This document shows positions 34,473 to 43,658 of a stretch of DNA of 64,000 bases, piece by piece. The DNA comes from Leadbetterella sp040829825. Its GTDB lineage: Bacteria > Bacteroidota > Bacteroidia > Cytophagales > Spirosomataceae. The position numbers and the translations under genes are program-made. Each line of letters opens with the position of its first letter. The first letter of the stretch is position 1. The notes beneath the pieces were generated by a model that did no database searches, was not told the origin of the DNA, and worked only from the letters and a program-made list of their open reading frames with translations. The stretch lies in NCBI RefSeq assembly GCF_040829825.1, contig NZ_JBFOLH010000003.1; one strand, 5' to 3'.

Positions 34473-35942
34473 TCAATGCTTGTCTACATACATATCCCTT
34501 ATATTATTCCGCGGATTATCAAAGCCTCCACCCTGGCCCAGCGCAGGCAGGGCAAGGCTGGCCGCTGTTCTTGCCGACGCCGTAGTTGAAGCTCCTGCAA
34601 TCTTATCCAGCGCCACTTTCAGCAGCGTTTCAGAAGGGTCTCCAAAAGCCTTGTACGGCAGGATGTTATCGGTAACGGGGTAATCGGGGGTAAAGCCCGA
34701 TTTGGTACCGTAATCGGCCTGTCCCAATGCGTTCACGGTTCTCAGAACAATCGGCTGAAGCCCCCATTTCCAGCGGTATTTGTTTTTGGAGTCGTCAATG
34801 GTAATAGAACCCACATCTTTCCCGTAGGTATTTCCGCCCACCAGGATCACCTCCATAAACGGCTTCAGGTTATTGATCACCAGCTCGCTGGCCGAAGCCG
34901 TACCGCCTGAGGTAAGGATGAACACCCGGTTAAGATTATTTCCCAGGTTATTGGGCTCATTGCGCCAGTAGCTTTCATAAGACGACTCGGGCTCGTTGAA
35001 GATAGCCCTGGCATTGGTGCTCCATATCTGTTTGCTCATGAGCGTTCCGGGCTTGAGATTTTTGACGATCAGCGCACTCAGCACATCCGATGAGCTGATA
35101 TAACCCCCGCCGTTAAACCGGAGATCCAGCACCAGCTCACTTACACCCTGTGCCTTGAACTCACCGAAAATCGTACGAAGCTCATTATCAAACTGGGCAT
35201 TGGTAACCCCGTTGGTGGTAATTCCCGGAATAAACTGGTTATATACAATGTACCCCACCTTCTTTCCTCCTGCCTCAATGATCTTGTTGAAATGAACCGG
35301 GAAATTCTGGATCACATTCTTGGTCAGGGAAACGGTCTTGCCGGTAGATACAATGCCGGTACCCGAGCGCTCACCCAGCGTAAGCACCAGGTTTTCGGAA
35401 GAAAGTATGCTCTGGTAATTAAGCGTATCAATGGTTGTTCCGTTGACTTTGGTGATAATATCTCCGCGGGTGATCCCCGCCAGGGCCGCCGGAGAGTCTT
35501 TGATGCTGTAACGTACGGCAAAAACCACGTCTTTGGAACCGGCCGCCGCCAGGAAAGGCGTGTAGCTGAACCCCGCTGATTTGGTTACACCCTGAAGGCT
35601 TTCTACCAGTGCCTGTGCATCTTCTTCAATCCATGAAAAGCGGTCTACGGTACCGTACCGGTAGAGCAGCGATTCAAAATACTCATCAGGAACCTTGCCC
35701 AGACTGGTAGCGGTCTTCGCGGCCATCTGGTCGCCCCACAGGTAGTAGGCGTACATGTTGTCGTAAATCCAGTTATTGACCGTTTCGTTACTCTGCCCGT
35801 TATTCGACGGGTGTAAAGTACCGGTACCTGTTCCGTCAGTGCCGTCTTTGATCTTTGAAACTTCGGTCAATGTTTCGCAGGAACTGAGCCCTATTCCAAA
35901 GCTCACCAGCAATCCCCATACCCATTTCTTTCCAGAATACAT
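34473..35942 (-). CDS. S41-family (C-terminal processing) peptidase, lipoprotein
   Basis: 489 residues from the ATG at 35942. The lipobox GLSSC gives C22. The N-terminal helical domain (about 40-120) precedes a PDZ domain (about 130-215, with GITRGDIITKVNGTTIDTLNY). The tail-specific protease domain has VLDLRFNGGGY, the nucleophile serine in TSGGTASASELV and the lysine in GGNTYGKDVGS, a Ser/Lys dyad. This S41 type is common in Bacteroidota envelopes; the substrate is unknown. The low-complexity tail (about 455-475, TASARTAASLALPALG) is unusual. Confidence 0.92.
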   Translation of the reverse strand: MYSGKKWVWGLLVSFGIGLSSCETLTEVSKIKDGTDGTGTGTLHPSNNGQSNETVNNWIYDNMYAYYLWGDQMAAKTATSLGKVPDEYFESLLYRYGTVDRFSWIEEDAQALVESLQGVTKSAGFSYTPFLAAAGSKDVVFAVRYSIKDSPAALAGITRGDIITKVNGTTIDTLNYQSILSSENLVLTLGERSGTGIVSTGKTVSLTKNVIQNFPVHFNKIIEAGGKKVGYIVYNQFIPGITTNGVTNAQFDNELRTIFGEFKAQGVSELVLDLRFNGGGYISSSDVLSALIVKNLKPGTLMSKQIWSTNARAIFNEPESSYESYWRNEPNNLGNNLNRVFILTSGGTASASELVINNLKPFMEVILVGGNTYGKDVGSITIDDSKNKYRWKWGLQPIVLRTVNALGQADYGTKSGFTPDYPVTDNILPYKAFGDPSETLLKVALDKIAGASTTASARTAASLALPALGQGGGFDNPRNNIRDMYVDKH

Positions 35943-36057
35943 TTTCAACCTGGTTTTTGTTGTAAAAATATCCTAAAAAACTCTTTCCGTGATGATAAAT
36001 TGTAAATTTTGCCCGAAATTTTGAGTATGCGGAAAAATATTCCCCGGTACTCCCTCA

Positions 36058-37875
36058 TTACAGCTCCTGCATTCCGGCCAGTTTCCGGTAATAGCCGTTA
36101 TTCATGCTCATCAGCTTATCGTGGGTTCCTGATTCCACCACTTCCCCGTTATTGATCACCACAATCGTATCGGCATTCTGAATGGTGCTCAAACGGTGAG
36201 CCACCACCAGGGTGGTCCGGTTCTTCATCAGGCTGGTTAAGGCCTCCTGCACCAGTTTCTCTGATTCCGTATCCAGGGCGGAGGTGGCCTCATCCAGGAT
36301 AAGAACAGGCGGGTTCTGAACAATGGCCCGCGCTATGGACAGGCGCTGCTTTTGTCCGCCCGACAAGCGGGTACCCCGATCCCCGATATTGGTGTGGTAG
36401 CCCTGGGGCTGGGCCGTGATGAAGTCGTGTGCATTGGCGATCCGGGCGGCACGGATAATTTCTTCCTCAGACACTTCGCGTCCAAAGGCAATATTGCTGG
36501 CAATGGTATCATTGAACAGCATGGGCTCCTGGGTCACCACTCCCATCCGGCTCCGCAGGCTATCCTGCTTCAGTTCGCGGATATCAACCCCGTCTATGGT
36601 TATGCTTCCGGCGGTAACGTCATAAAAACGGATCAGCAGGTCGGCCAGGGTAGATTTCCCGCCTCCTGAAGCCCCCACCAGGGCCACAGTATGCCCTTTA
36701 GGAATGCGGAAATTAATGTCTTTCAGGATTTCCCGTTCGGTATTGTATGAAAAATGCACATGATCAAAGACAATTTCACGGTCAAACGTCATTTCCCGGG
36801 TCCCTTCCGGTATTTCTACCTGCCTGTCCATCAGCTCCAGGATTCGCGCACCCGCCACAATGCCCCGCTGGGCCTGTCCGAAAGCGTTCGATATCTCTTT
36901 TGCCGGCCGGGTGATCTGCGAAAACAGGGCAATAAAGGTGATAAAATCAGACGCTTCCAGGCCACCTGTCTGGTTCAGGATCATGGCTCCCCCGAAATAC
37001 AGGAGGCCCGCCACCGCCGTTACACCCGAAAATTCGGAGAAGGGACTGGCCAGCTCTCTTTTCTTGGAATAGCCGTATACTGCCCGGCGGTATTGCTCAT
37101 TTTCATTCGAAAATTTATCCGACACAAATTTTTCAGCCCGGAACGCCTTCACCACCCGCATATTTCCGAAGGCCTCCTCCATTACGCTCACAATGTTACT
37201 CAGCCGTTGCTGGCTGTCGGTAGCGTTGGTACGCAGCTTTTTGATCATATACGCCAGGAAGCCCGAGATCACAGGCACCAGCAACAGGGCAAAAAGCGAA
37301 AGTTTCCACGAAAGGGCCACCAGGGCCACAATAAAGGATATCAGCGAGATGCTTTCTTTGATCACCGCCGAGAACGAACTGGCTATGGAGTTCTCCACCT
37401 CCTGCACGTCGCCGGTAATACGCGACATCAGCTCCCCTTTTCTTTCGTTGGTAAAGAATCCCAGGTGCAGGCTCAGGGTATGCGAAAAAACCCGGTTCCG
37501 CAGGTTGGCGATCATCGACGTTTTAAACTTTTCCAGCACCCTGATGCTCAGGTACCTCGCCAGGTTATTGACCAGGCTGGCAATGATAACCGCGAAAACC
37601 ACGAAGCGGAGGGTAGCCAGCTTGCCGTTTTCGATGGCATTTTCAGCAAAACCTTTGTAAAAATGCCCGATCAGGTCGTACCATTTGGGGTGGCTTTGCA
37701 GGATCTCCTGCATCTTCTCCGGGCTCACCTGCTCAAAGAGCACATCCAGCAGGGGTTTCAGCAGGGCCAGGTTCAATACCCCGAAAACCCCGGCAATCAA
37801 TGAGAAGAAAGCGAAAGGAACGATAAAGTTTTTCAGGTTTCCCGCGAAACCCAATATGCGTAAATATATCTTCAT
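36058..37875 (-). CDS. ABC transporter, MsbA-like exporter with fused permease and ATPase
   Basis: 605 residues. The six-helix transmembrane domain covers about 15-320. The nucleotide-binding domain has Walker A GASGGGKST, signature LSGGQKQRLS, Walker B VLILDEATSALD and the switch histidine in VVAHRLST. It works as a homodimer and in this phylum is often annotated as lipid A or multidrug exporter. A -7 box TACCTTTG lies 85 nt upstream. No LPS genes adjoin, so MsbA function is not certain. Confidence 0.93.
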   Translation of the reverse strand: MKIYLRILGFAGNLKNFIVPFAFFSLIAGVFGVLNLALLKPLLDVLFEQVSPEKMQEILQSHPKWYDLIGHFYKGFAENAIENGKLATLRFVVFAVIIASLVNNLARYLSIRVLEKFKTSMIANLRNRVFSHTLSLHLGFFTNERKGELMSRITGDVQEVENSIASSFSAVIKESISLISFIVALVALSWKLSLFALLLVPVISGFLAYMIKKLRTNATDSQQRLSNIVSVMEEAFGNMRVVKAFRAEKFVSDKFSNENEQYRRAVYGYSKKRELASPFSEFSGVTAVAGLLYFGGAMILNQTGGLEASDFITFIALFSQITRPAKEISNAFGQAQRGIVAGARILELMDRQVEIPEGTREMTFDREIVFDHVHFSYNTEREILKDINFRIPKGHTVALVGASGGGKSTLADLLIRFYDVTAGSITIDGVDIRELKQDSLRSRMGVVTQEPMLFNDTIASNIAFGREVSEEEIIRAARIANAHDFITAQPQGYHTNIGDRGTRLSGGQKQRLSIARAIVQNPPVLILDEATSALDTESEKLVQEALTSLMKNRTTLVVAHRLSTIQNADTIVVINNGEVVESGTHDKLMSMNNGYYRKLAGMQEL

Positions 37876-37959
37876 GTGTAAAAGTACGGAGTTCCGGGTA
37901 CCGAATTCTGAGCTCCCGATCAGCCCTCCGCCGGGAGGGTACAGGAAGCCTCAGCGTTG

Positions 37960-37967
37960 CAAAGGTA
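37960..37967 (-). promoter_or_regulatory. -7 promoter element TACCTTTG of the ABC exporter
   Basis: Exact TAnnTTTG on the minus strand, 84 nt upstream of the ATG at 37875. Confidence 0.45.
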
Positions 37968-38092
37968 AAAAGGATTACGGTAAGATACTTCGCTTATCGG
38001 GCTAAACAGGCCATTTTTACACCTGAACATTTTTCAGCAGGTTTTTGTTTTTCTTCCGGATCAGGTTTCCAACATCATTAAATCAACCCCTG

Positions 38093-38989
38093 ATGATCTA
38101 TCTAATTCTCAGCATTGTGCTCTCGGTAGGCCTGCTGGTTAACTTCCGGCTGTTTCCGCGGTACGGTATCAATACCTTCCAGGCCATTGTTTTTAACTAC
38201 CCGGTCTGTTTTCTGCTGGGGTATCTTCTCCTGGAAAAAGGAGAAACTTTCCGGCCCGATTTTTCCCAGAGCTGGACCTGGTACTGCCTGGCCCTGGGCC
38301 TCGGCTTTATCCTCACTTTCCTGCTGAGCGGTACGGCCACCCAACGCATCGGTATGACCCTCACCTCCCTGGCCAATAACATTTCACTGGTGATTCCCGT
38401 ATTGTTCAGCCTTTTTGTTTTCGGATCAGATTCCATGTCTTTCGGCCCGGTGAATTACGTGGGCCTGGCCCTGGGGCTGGTAGCGGTAGCCATTGCTTCC
38501 TGGAAGGCCGATAGCGGGAAAACCGGCACCGGCTTCCTGCAAAGCGGCGGCCTGGCCCTGGCGGTTTTCCTCTTATACGGCATAACCAATACCGCCATCA
38601 ATTACCTCCAGATCCATCTTATAAAAAACAGCCCGGGAGCCGTACCGGTCATGCTGATCATGGTGCTGGGTGCGGTAATTTCCGGCCTTGCCGTATGGGT
38701 ATACCGGCTGGTAAAAAGGCAGGATGCTTTCCGGCCCAAAAACCTGGTGGCTGCCGTTACGCTGGGCATTCCCAACTTCCTGTCTTTTTACTTCCTGATC
38801 CTGGCCCTCAACCACTATGGAAGCAGCGGAGCTTTTGTGTACCCCCTGTACAATATGGGGGTGATCCTGGTGTCTGCGCTGGTGTCGGTGGTGTTTTTCA
38901 GGGAAAAGCTGAGCCGCCTGAACCTGGCCGGCCTCGGGCTGGCCGTTCTGGCTATCCTGTTTATTTCCTGGAACTCATTATTTGTTTAA
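38093..38989 (+). CDS. EamA/DMT-superfamily transporter
   Basis: 298 residues from the ATG at 38093; a TTG-started extension from 38045 adds 16 residues without hydrophobic pattern. Ten hydrophobic segments in two repeated halves fit the DMT fold (5+5 helices); the second half ends with GSSGAFVYPLYNMGVILVSALVSVVFFREKLS, a hallmark of EamA repeats. It likely exports a metabolite or amino acid; the substrate is unknown. It is 86 nt upstream of der. Confidence 0.85.
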   Translation: MIYLILSIVLSVGLLVNFRLFPRYGINTFQAIVFNYPVCFLLGYLLLEKGETFRPDFSQSWTWYCLALGLGFILTFLLSGTATQRIGMTLTSLANNISLVIPVLFSLFVFGSDSMSFGPVNYVGLALGLVAVAIASWKADSGKTGTGFLQSGGLALAVFLLYGITNTAINYLQIHLIKNSPGAVPVMLIMVLGAVISGLAVWVYRLVKRQDAFRPKNLVAAVTLGIPNFLSFYFLILALNHYGSSGAFVYPLYNMGVILVSALVSVVFFREKLSRLNLAGLGLAVLAILFISWNSLFV

Positions 38990-39015
38990 AATCAACTACT
39001 TTACGATTTTTTTAG

Positions 39016-39023
39016 TAATTTTG
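39016..39023 (+). promoter_or_regulatory. -7 promoter element TAATTTTG of der
   Basis: Exact TAnnTTTG 52 nt before the der ATG. It would drive der-purU independently of the transporter gene. Confidence 0.5.
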
Positions 39024-39075
39024 TGACCTTTTTCGCAACCGCAGTGGTACGCGAAAGAATATAAAGAAAGAAATT

Positions 39076-40389
39076 ATGGCCAATATAGTAGCAATAGTAG
39101 GCAGACCGAACGTAGGAAAATCCACCCTTTTTAACCGCCTGATAGAAGAGCGGGTTGCCATCACCGACAACCAGCCGGGCGTTACGCGCGACCGGCATTA
39201 CGGCAACGCGTTCTGGCTCGACAAGCATTTTACCGTAATTGATACCGGCGGGTATGTAGTGGGTTCGGATGATACCTTTGAAGAGGCCATCCGGAGCCAG
39301 GTAGAGCTGGCATTGGAAGAGGCCACTGTAGTTCTTTTTGTGGTTGACGCCAAAGAAGGACTCACCGAGCTGGATGAAGAATTTGCCAATGTGCTTCGCC
39401 GGTCTAAAAAACCCCTGTTTGTAGTGGCCAACAAGGCTGAAACCTTTGAAAGGGCCAACCTGACCGCCTCTGAGTTTTACAGCATGGGACTTCCCGGAGA
39501 GGTGTACCCTATTTCGGCGGTTGACGGTTCAGGCACGGGTGACCTTCTCGACAAGGTGATTGAACACCTGGAAGACAACAGGGAAGAAGCCCATGAAGAG
39601 GGCGTTCCGAGGATCTCTATCCTGGGACGGCCCAATGCCGGAAAATCTTCCTTCCTGAACGCTCTTTTAGGTAAAGACCGGAGCATTGTTACTGACATTG
39701 CCGGTACCACCCGCGATGCCATCGATACGCGTTATACGATGTTCGGAAAAGATTTTATACTGACCGATACCGCCGGAATCCGTAAAAAAGCAAAAGTCAA
39801 CGAAGACCTGGAGTTTTATTCGGTGCTTCGCTCCATCAAGGCTCTCGACAAATCCGATGTATGTATCATCCTGCTGGATGCCACGCGGGGCCTCGAAGCC
39901 CAGGATATCAGCATCATTGCCCAGGCCCACAATGCCAAAAAAGGGATTGTGCTGATGATCAATAAGTGGGATGCCGTAGAGAAAGACTCCAAGACGGCCG
40001 ATGTCCTGAAAAAGGAGATCCTCGAAAGAATTGCCCCCATGAATTATATGCCGGTGGTCTTTGCTTCGGCACTGAATAAGCAGCGTATCTTCCAGGTGGT
40101 GGAAGCCGCCATGGAGGTGTACGCCAATAAGACGCAGCAGATCCCGACCTCCCGGCTTAACGATGTGCTTCTGCCCATTATAGAGCGCACGCCGCCACCG
40201 TCTATCAAAGGAAAGACGGTAAAGATCAAATATATTGTGCAGCTGCCCACGCCGTCGCCTACCTTTATCTTTTTCTGTAACCTGCCCCAGTATGTCAAAG
40301 AATCCTACCAGCGTTTCTTACAGAACCAGATCCGGGAGCATTTCGGGTTTGAGGGCGTAGTGATCACTACCTTTTTCCGGAAAAAATAA
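39076..40389 (+). CDS. der: Ribosome biogenesis GTPase Der (EngA)
   Basis: 437 residues with two tandem Era-like GTPase domains: P-loops GRPNVGKS (9-16) and GRPNAGKS (184-191), DTGG and DTAG switch II motifs, and a C-terminal KH-like domain (about 355-437). The second G4 motif is the standard NKWD, but the first reads NKAE (119-122) instead of NKxD, a change in the guanine-specificity residue. Der acts in late assembly of the 50S subunit. purU starts 1 nt after its stop. Confidence 0.97.
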   Translation: MANIVAIVGRPNVGKSTLFNRLIEERVAITDNQPGVTRDRHYGNAFWLDKHFTVIDTGGYVVGSDDTFEEAIRSQVELALEEATVVLFVVDAKEGLTELDEEFANVLRRSKKPLFVVANKAETFERANLTASEFYSMGLPGEVYPISAVDGSGTGDLLDKVIEHLEDNREEAHEEGVPRISILGRPNAGKSSFLNALLGKDRSIVTDIAGTTRDAIDTRYTMFGKDFILTDTAGIRKKAKVNEDLEFYSVLRSIKALDKSDVCIILLDATRGLEAQDISIIAQAHNAKKGIVLMINKWDAVEKDSKTADVLKKEILERIAPMNYMPVVFASALNKQRIFQVVEAAMEVYANKTQQIPTSRLNDVLLPIIERTPPPSIKGKTVKIKYIVQLPTPSPTFIFFCNLPQYVKESYQRFLQNQIREHFGFEGVVITTFFRKK

Positions 40390-40390
40390 C

Positions 40391-41230
40391 ATGGCAAAGC
40401 ACATTCTTCTCATCGAGGGGCCCGATGCCCGGGGACTGATTTACCATGTCACCGCCGTATTGTTCAATAATCGCTGCAATATTTTAAAGCAGACCGAGTA
40501 CGTAAGCCCGGACAAACGCTTTTACATGCGCACCGAGTTTGAGAACGGCACCGACCTTGACCGGGAGAAGATCCTGTCGGAGCTCCGGCAGCGGATTCCG
40601 GATGAACAGGTGAAATTCCGCCTGGATATCCTGAAGAAAAAGAACATCGTGGTCTTCTGCACCAAAGAGCACCATTGCCTGTCGGAAATCCTGGTGCGGT
40701 ATATGTTCAGCGAGATCAATGCCAATGTGCTGGCGGTGATCAGCAACCACAATGTGCTGCAGCCGTTTGTATCTAAATTCGGCATACCCTTTCATTATAT
40801 TGATGCCGAAGGGAAAACGCGGGAAGAGCATGAGGCGGCCATTTTAAAAACCCTCGGAATCTATTCTCCCGAATACCTGGTACTGGCCAAGTACATGCGT
40901 ATTCTCTCGCCCGGGTTTGTAACCCATTACCCGGGCAAGATCATCAACATTCACCATTCTTTCTTACCGGCGTTTATCGGCGCCAACCCGTACCGGCAGG
41001 CACATGAGCGGGGAGTAAAGATTATCGGGGCTACTGCGCATTTTGTGAACAACGACCTGGACCAGGGCCCTATCATTGCCCAGGACACCAAAGATGTAGA
41101 CCACCGGTATTCGGCCATCGATATGGCCCGCGACGGCCGGGATGTGGAAACCCGCGTACTGATGAAAGCGCTAAAGCTGGTTTTTGCCGACCGCGTCTTT
41201 ATTTACGGGAACCGGACAGTGATATTATAG
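40391..41230 (+). CDS. purU: Formyltetrahydrofolate deformylase
   Basis: 279 residues. The N-terminal ACT domain (about 1-80) is followed by the formyl-transferase fold with N186, H188 and D224 in INIHHSFLPAF and NNDLDQGPII, the hydrolase triad. The enzyme frees formate from 10-formyl-THF and feeds PurT or balances the one-carbon pool. One nt after der, so co-transcribed. A 30-bp hairpin follows its stop. Confidence 0.95.
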   Translation: MAKHILLIEGPDARGLIYHVTAVLFNNRCNILKQTEYVSPDKRFYMRTEFENGTDLDREKILSELRQRIPDEQVKFRLDILKKKNIVVFCTKEHHCLSEILVRYMFSEINANVLAVISNHNVLQPFVSKFGIPFHYIDAEGKTREEHEAAILKTLGIYSPEYLVLAKYMRILSPGFVTHYPGKIINIHHSFLPAFIGANPYRQAHERGVKIIGATAHFVNNDLDQGPIIAQDTKDVDHRYSAIDMARDGRDVETRVLMKALKLVFADRVFIYGNRTVIL

Positions 41231-41248
41231 CTCCTTTTTCTCCGTGTT

Positions 41249-41322
41249 CTTTGTGCAATCTGCTTTGTGTTCTTTGTGCAATCTGTTTTTTTCACAAAGA
41301 ACACAAAGCAGATTGCACAAAG
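41249..41322. repeat. Perfect 30-bp intergenic hairpin (CTTTGTG family)
   Basis: 41249-41278, starting CTTTGTGCAATCTGCTTTGT, is the exact reverse complement of 41293-41322, with a 14-nt loop. The left arm also contains tandem copies of TGTTCTTTGTGCAATCTG. It lies in the convergent gap between purU and an outer-membrane-type gene, where it could end transcription from both sides. Confidence 0.95.
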
Positions 41323-41342
41323 ATTACAGAGGCGAATGGATA

Positions 41343-41945
41343 TCAGATAAAAAATCCGATGCGCAGCACCAGGCGGCCGTCACCGATAGACTGGCGGTTA
41401 ATATAGCCTGAATTGGGGGCATTGAGGTTATAGAGCACGGAGATAAAGCCGCCGCCCTGGGTTCTCATGCCGTTCTGGTAAAAGCCCGCACCAATGTATC
41501 CCGTTCCGCCCCATTTGTTCTTCGGGTTAAGCCCCTGGATAGTGGTGGGATCTACATCATAGAAATTATACGGCGATGAATTCATCAGCTCATATTCAGC
41601 ATGGGCAAAAAGCGTTCGCCATATGGCCTGCCGCACAAACACCTTGGGGCCCACAGACAGTCCGCCGCCATACATCTTATCGGCACCGTAATACATGATA
41701 GACGCTCCAAGGCCGGCCACTGTTCCCTTTTCCGAGATATCCCACCCTATCATGGGCGTAGCCTCCACGTAGAGGGTTCCCCAGAAACCCAGCCAGATAT
41801 TTCCGCCGTAATGCATTTTGTCTTTCCATTCCGGCCGGGGTTTCTCCAGCTCCACGGGTGTTTCTTCCGGTACGGGTTCAGCCGGTGGAATAACCTGGGC
41901 AGATGCAGACAGGGAAAACAGGAGCAAAAACAGGGTTCTGTACAT
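41343..41945 (-). CDS. Predicted outer-membrane beta-barrel protein
   Basis: 200 residues with a cleavable signal peptide (MYRTLFLLLFSLSASAQ). A proline/glutamate-rich linker (PPAEPVPEETPVELEKPRPE, about 20-39) leads to a series of amphipathic strands with alternating aromatic and small residues, ending in LVLRIGFFI, a C-terminal aromatic strand typical of outer-membrane barrels. About eight strands can be traced. No family is recognised; a small barrel or opacity-like protein is likely. Confidence 0.7.
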   Translation of the reverse strand: MYRTLFLLLFSLSASAQVIPPAEPVPEETPVELEKPRPEWKDKMHYGGNIWLGFWGTLYVEATPMIGWDISEKGTVAGLGASIMYYGADKMYGGGLSVGPKVFVRQAIWRTLFAHAEYELMNSSPYNFYDVDPTTIQGLNPKNKWGGTGYIGAGFYQNGMRTQGGGFISVLYNLNAPNSGYINRQSIGDGRLVLRIGFFI

Positions 41946-42026
41946 TACGGTTTATAAATTATTATTGTAAACGGTTTCAAAGATAAAAAATTGGCTCCAT
42001 ACTTCGCTAAGTCTTTGTCTAACGCA

Positions 42027-42034
42027 TATATTTG
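42027..42034 (+). promoter_or_regulatory. -7 promoter element TATATTTG of the microprotein islet
   Basis: Exact TAnnTTTG ending 22 nt before the ATG at 42057. Confidence 0.5.
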
Positions 42035-42056
42035 ATACGATAGATCCTTAAATAGA

Positions 42057-42164
42057 ATGAAAAACTCTAAAAAACTGATCCGAAACGATTATAAGAGCTA
42101 TTTGTTTATTCTTTGTCTGACGCTTATTGGAGTTACTACCTGCTATCTGTTATATAGAATTTAA
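42057..42164 (+). CDS. Putative 35-residue membrane microprotein
   Basis: An ATG ORF encoding 35 residues with a basic N-terminus (MKNSKKLIRNDYKSY) and a single hydrophobic helix (LFILCLTLIGVTTCYLLY), then RI and a stop. It lies 9 nt before the ATG of the membrane protein at 42174 and behind a TAnnTTTG promoter. The topology is that of a small transmembrane peptide with the positive end in the cytoplasm. Not recognised; supported only by topology, spacing and promoter. Confidence 0.45.
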   Translation: MKNSKKLIRNDYKSYLFILCLTLIGVTTCYLLYRI

Positions 42165-42173
42165 GCAAGAGAT

Positions 42174-42641
42174 ATGGATTCAAAAGTTCTTTTTCAAGAA
42201 AATCAGTACTTCCGCCAAAATAAGTTAATTTATGTGGTTTATGTAGTGATCGGTATATTAATTGCGGGATTAATGTATCTTATTAAAAATGAAACCATTG
42301 ATATTTTCTCAATGGTCTCCCTTCCTCTCCTTTTGGTCGTTTTTATTTCTATAGCCACCGCTAAATTTTCCATTAGCATCACAAAGGAGAAAATTTCTTT
42401 TAAGTTCTTTTATATTTTCCCCAAAAAAGAAATACTTTTTAATGACATTAAAAATATCTATGTCAAAACATATGACCCTATTTCGGATTTTGGTGGTTAT
42501 GGATTTAGAATAAGTGGAAATAAGACACTCTATTCAACCAGTGGGAATACCGCTATTGTAATTGAAAAAAAGAACGGAAAAATAGTTTATTTGGGCACAC
42601 AAAAAGCTGATGAATTCGAACAAATTAAAAATATTCTGTAA
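42174..42641 (+). CDS. Small membrane protein of unknown function (PH-like)
   Basis: 155 residues. Two transmembrane helices (about 18-36 and 44-62) are followed by a soluble domain of strands (FSISITKEKISFKFFYIFPKKEILFNDIKNIYVKTY...) that resembles bacterial PH-like domains found behind two helices. It is richer in ATT, TTA and AAA codons than neighbouring genes, suggesting recent acquisition. It probably forms an operon with the 35-residue microprotein just upstream. Function unknown. Confidence 0.7.
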   Translation: MDSKVLFQENQYFRQNKLIYVVYVVIGILIAGLMYLIKNETIDIFSMVSLPLLLVVFISIATAKFSISITKEKISFKFFYIFPKKEILFNDIKNIYVKTYDPISDFGGYGFRISGNKTLYSTSGNTAIVIEKKNGKIVYLGTQKADEFEQIKNIL

Positions 42642-42883
42642 AGATTTCTGTAAAAAAAATACCACCACAAAAGCATTGTAATAACTATAATTAACAAGTA
42701 TGAGAATTTCCGATGATTCCACTTCTTATTAACTAATTGATGCATTAACCCTTTCATTCATTTGTATAATTTTATTCCTGCTGTCCATGCGATTTAATTC
42801 CCCTTTAATCCAAAATATGGGGATAATACGTTTATATTCTGTTTAATTTGTATTTTATTCTTTAATTCTAATACATACGCGAA

Positions 42884-43570
42884 ATGAAAAAATTACTGAT
42901 TGTGCTTTTCTTCTCCACGGCAACTTTTGCGCAGGACATCACACCGAAGCAGGTACTGGAGAAATATTTTGAGGCCATTGGCGGAAGAACCAATATGGAT
43001 AAAGTGAAAGATTTTTATGCTGTTTCTACCACAGAAGTGATGGGGCAAAGCATGGAGAATATCGAATCCAAGAAAATTCCCAACATGTACTCTTCCGTTG
43101 TAGACCAGAGCGGAGTGGAGCTGGCAAAAATTGTTTTTGACGGAAAGCAGGCGAAAGTATCGCAAATGGGAAATTCGCAATTCCTGGACGAATCGGCCTC
43201 TAAGGCCCTCCTGGCCCAGGCGCTGATATTCCCGGAAACCCTGTATTTCTCTGACGAAATAACCCTCACCCTCTCTGGTAGTGAGCAGCACGAGAATGAA
43301 GATTGCTACGTTATTTCGGTAGCCGGTATCCCGGGCATCACCACCATGAAAGAGTATTATTCGGTGAATTCGGGCCTGAAGCTAAAGCAGCAGGTAGAAG
43401 GACCCAGCGGCTCGGCCAATGTTCTTTACAAAGAATATAAAGACTTCGGACCGGGCGTAAAATTTGCCACGCACCTGGTGCAGGAAACCATGGGCATGAC
43501 CATCGATAAAAAGCTGACTTCCATTAAGCTTAATTCGCAGATCGCCGATTCTGAATTCAAGATCGATTAA
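42884..43570 (+). CDS. Secreted LolA-like / outer-membrane lipoprotein-sorting family protein
   Basis: 228 residues with a signal peptide (MKKLLIVLFFSTATFAQ). The segment TPKQVLEKYFEAIGGRTNMDKVKDF is typical of a Bacteroidota family with a LolA-like half-barrel, often found alone or fused to zinc peptidases. Alternating beta strands follow to the end. It could bind a lipid or hydrophobic ligand in the periplasm. No LolB-like or lol operon is nearby, so it is probably not the main LolA. Confidence 0.75.
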   Translation: MKKLLIVLFFSTATFAQDITPKQVLEKYFEAIGGRTNMDKVKDFYAVSTTEVMGQSMENIESKKIPNMYSSVVDQSGVELAKIVFDGKQAKVSQMGNSQFLDESASKALLAQALIFPETLYFSDEITLTLSGSEQHENEDCYVISVAGIPGITTMKEYYSVNSGLKLKQQVEGPSGSANVLYKEYKDFGPGVKFATHLVQETMGMTIDKKLTSIKLNSQIADSEFKID

Positions 43571-43575
43571 TCAGA

Positions 43576-43640
43576 ACGCAAACGCACCCGGTTTACACAG
43601 GCCCAAAAATATACCCTGCATAAGCCGGGTGTGTTTGCGT
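43576..43640. repeat. 16-bp hairpin in a convergent gap
   Basis: ACGCAAACGCACCCGG (43576-43591) pairs with CCGGGTGTGTTTGCGT (43625-43640), with one G-U position. It lies between the LolA-like gene and the deacetylase gene, a likely bidirectional terminator. Confidence 0.75.
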
Positions 43641-43658
43641 GATCTTTGTCCACACGCC

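Noticed and set aside
36754..37803. 349-codon plus-strand ORF over the ABC exporter
   Set aside because: Antisense shadow: the minus strand has complete Walker and signature motifs, while this reading is H/Q/R-rich without domains.
41249..41322. CRISPR or tandem-repeat array
   Set aside because: The repeated words form one long hairpin without regular repeat-spacer structure.
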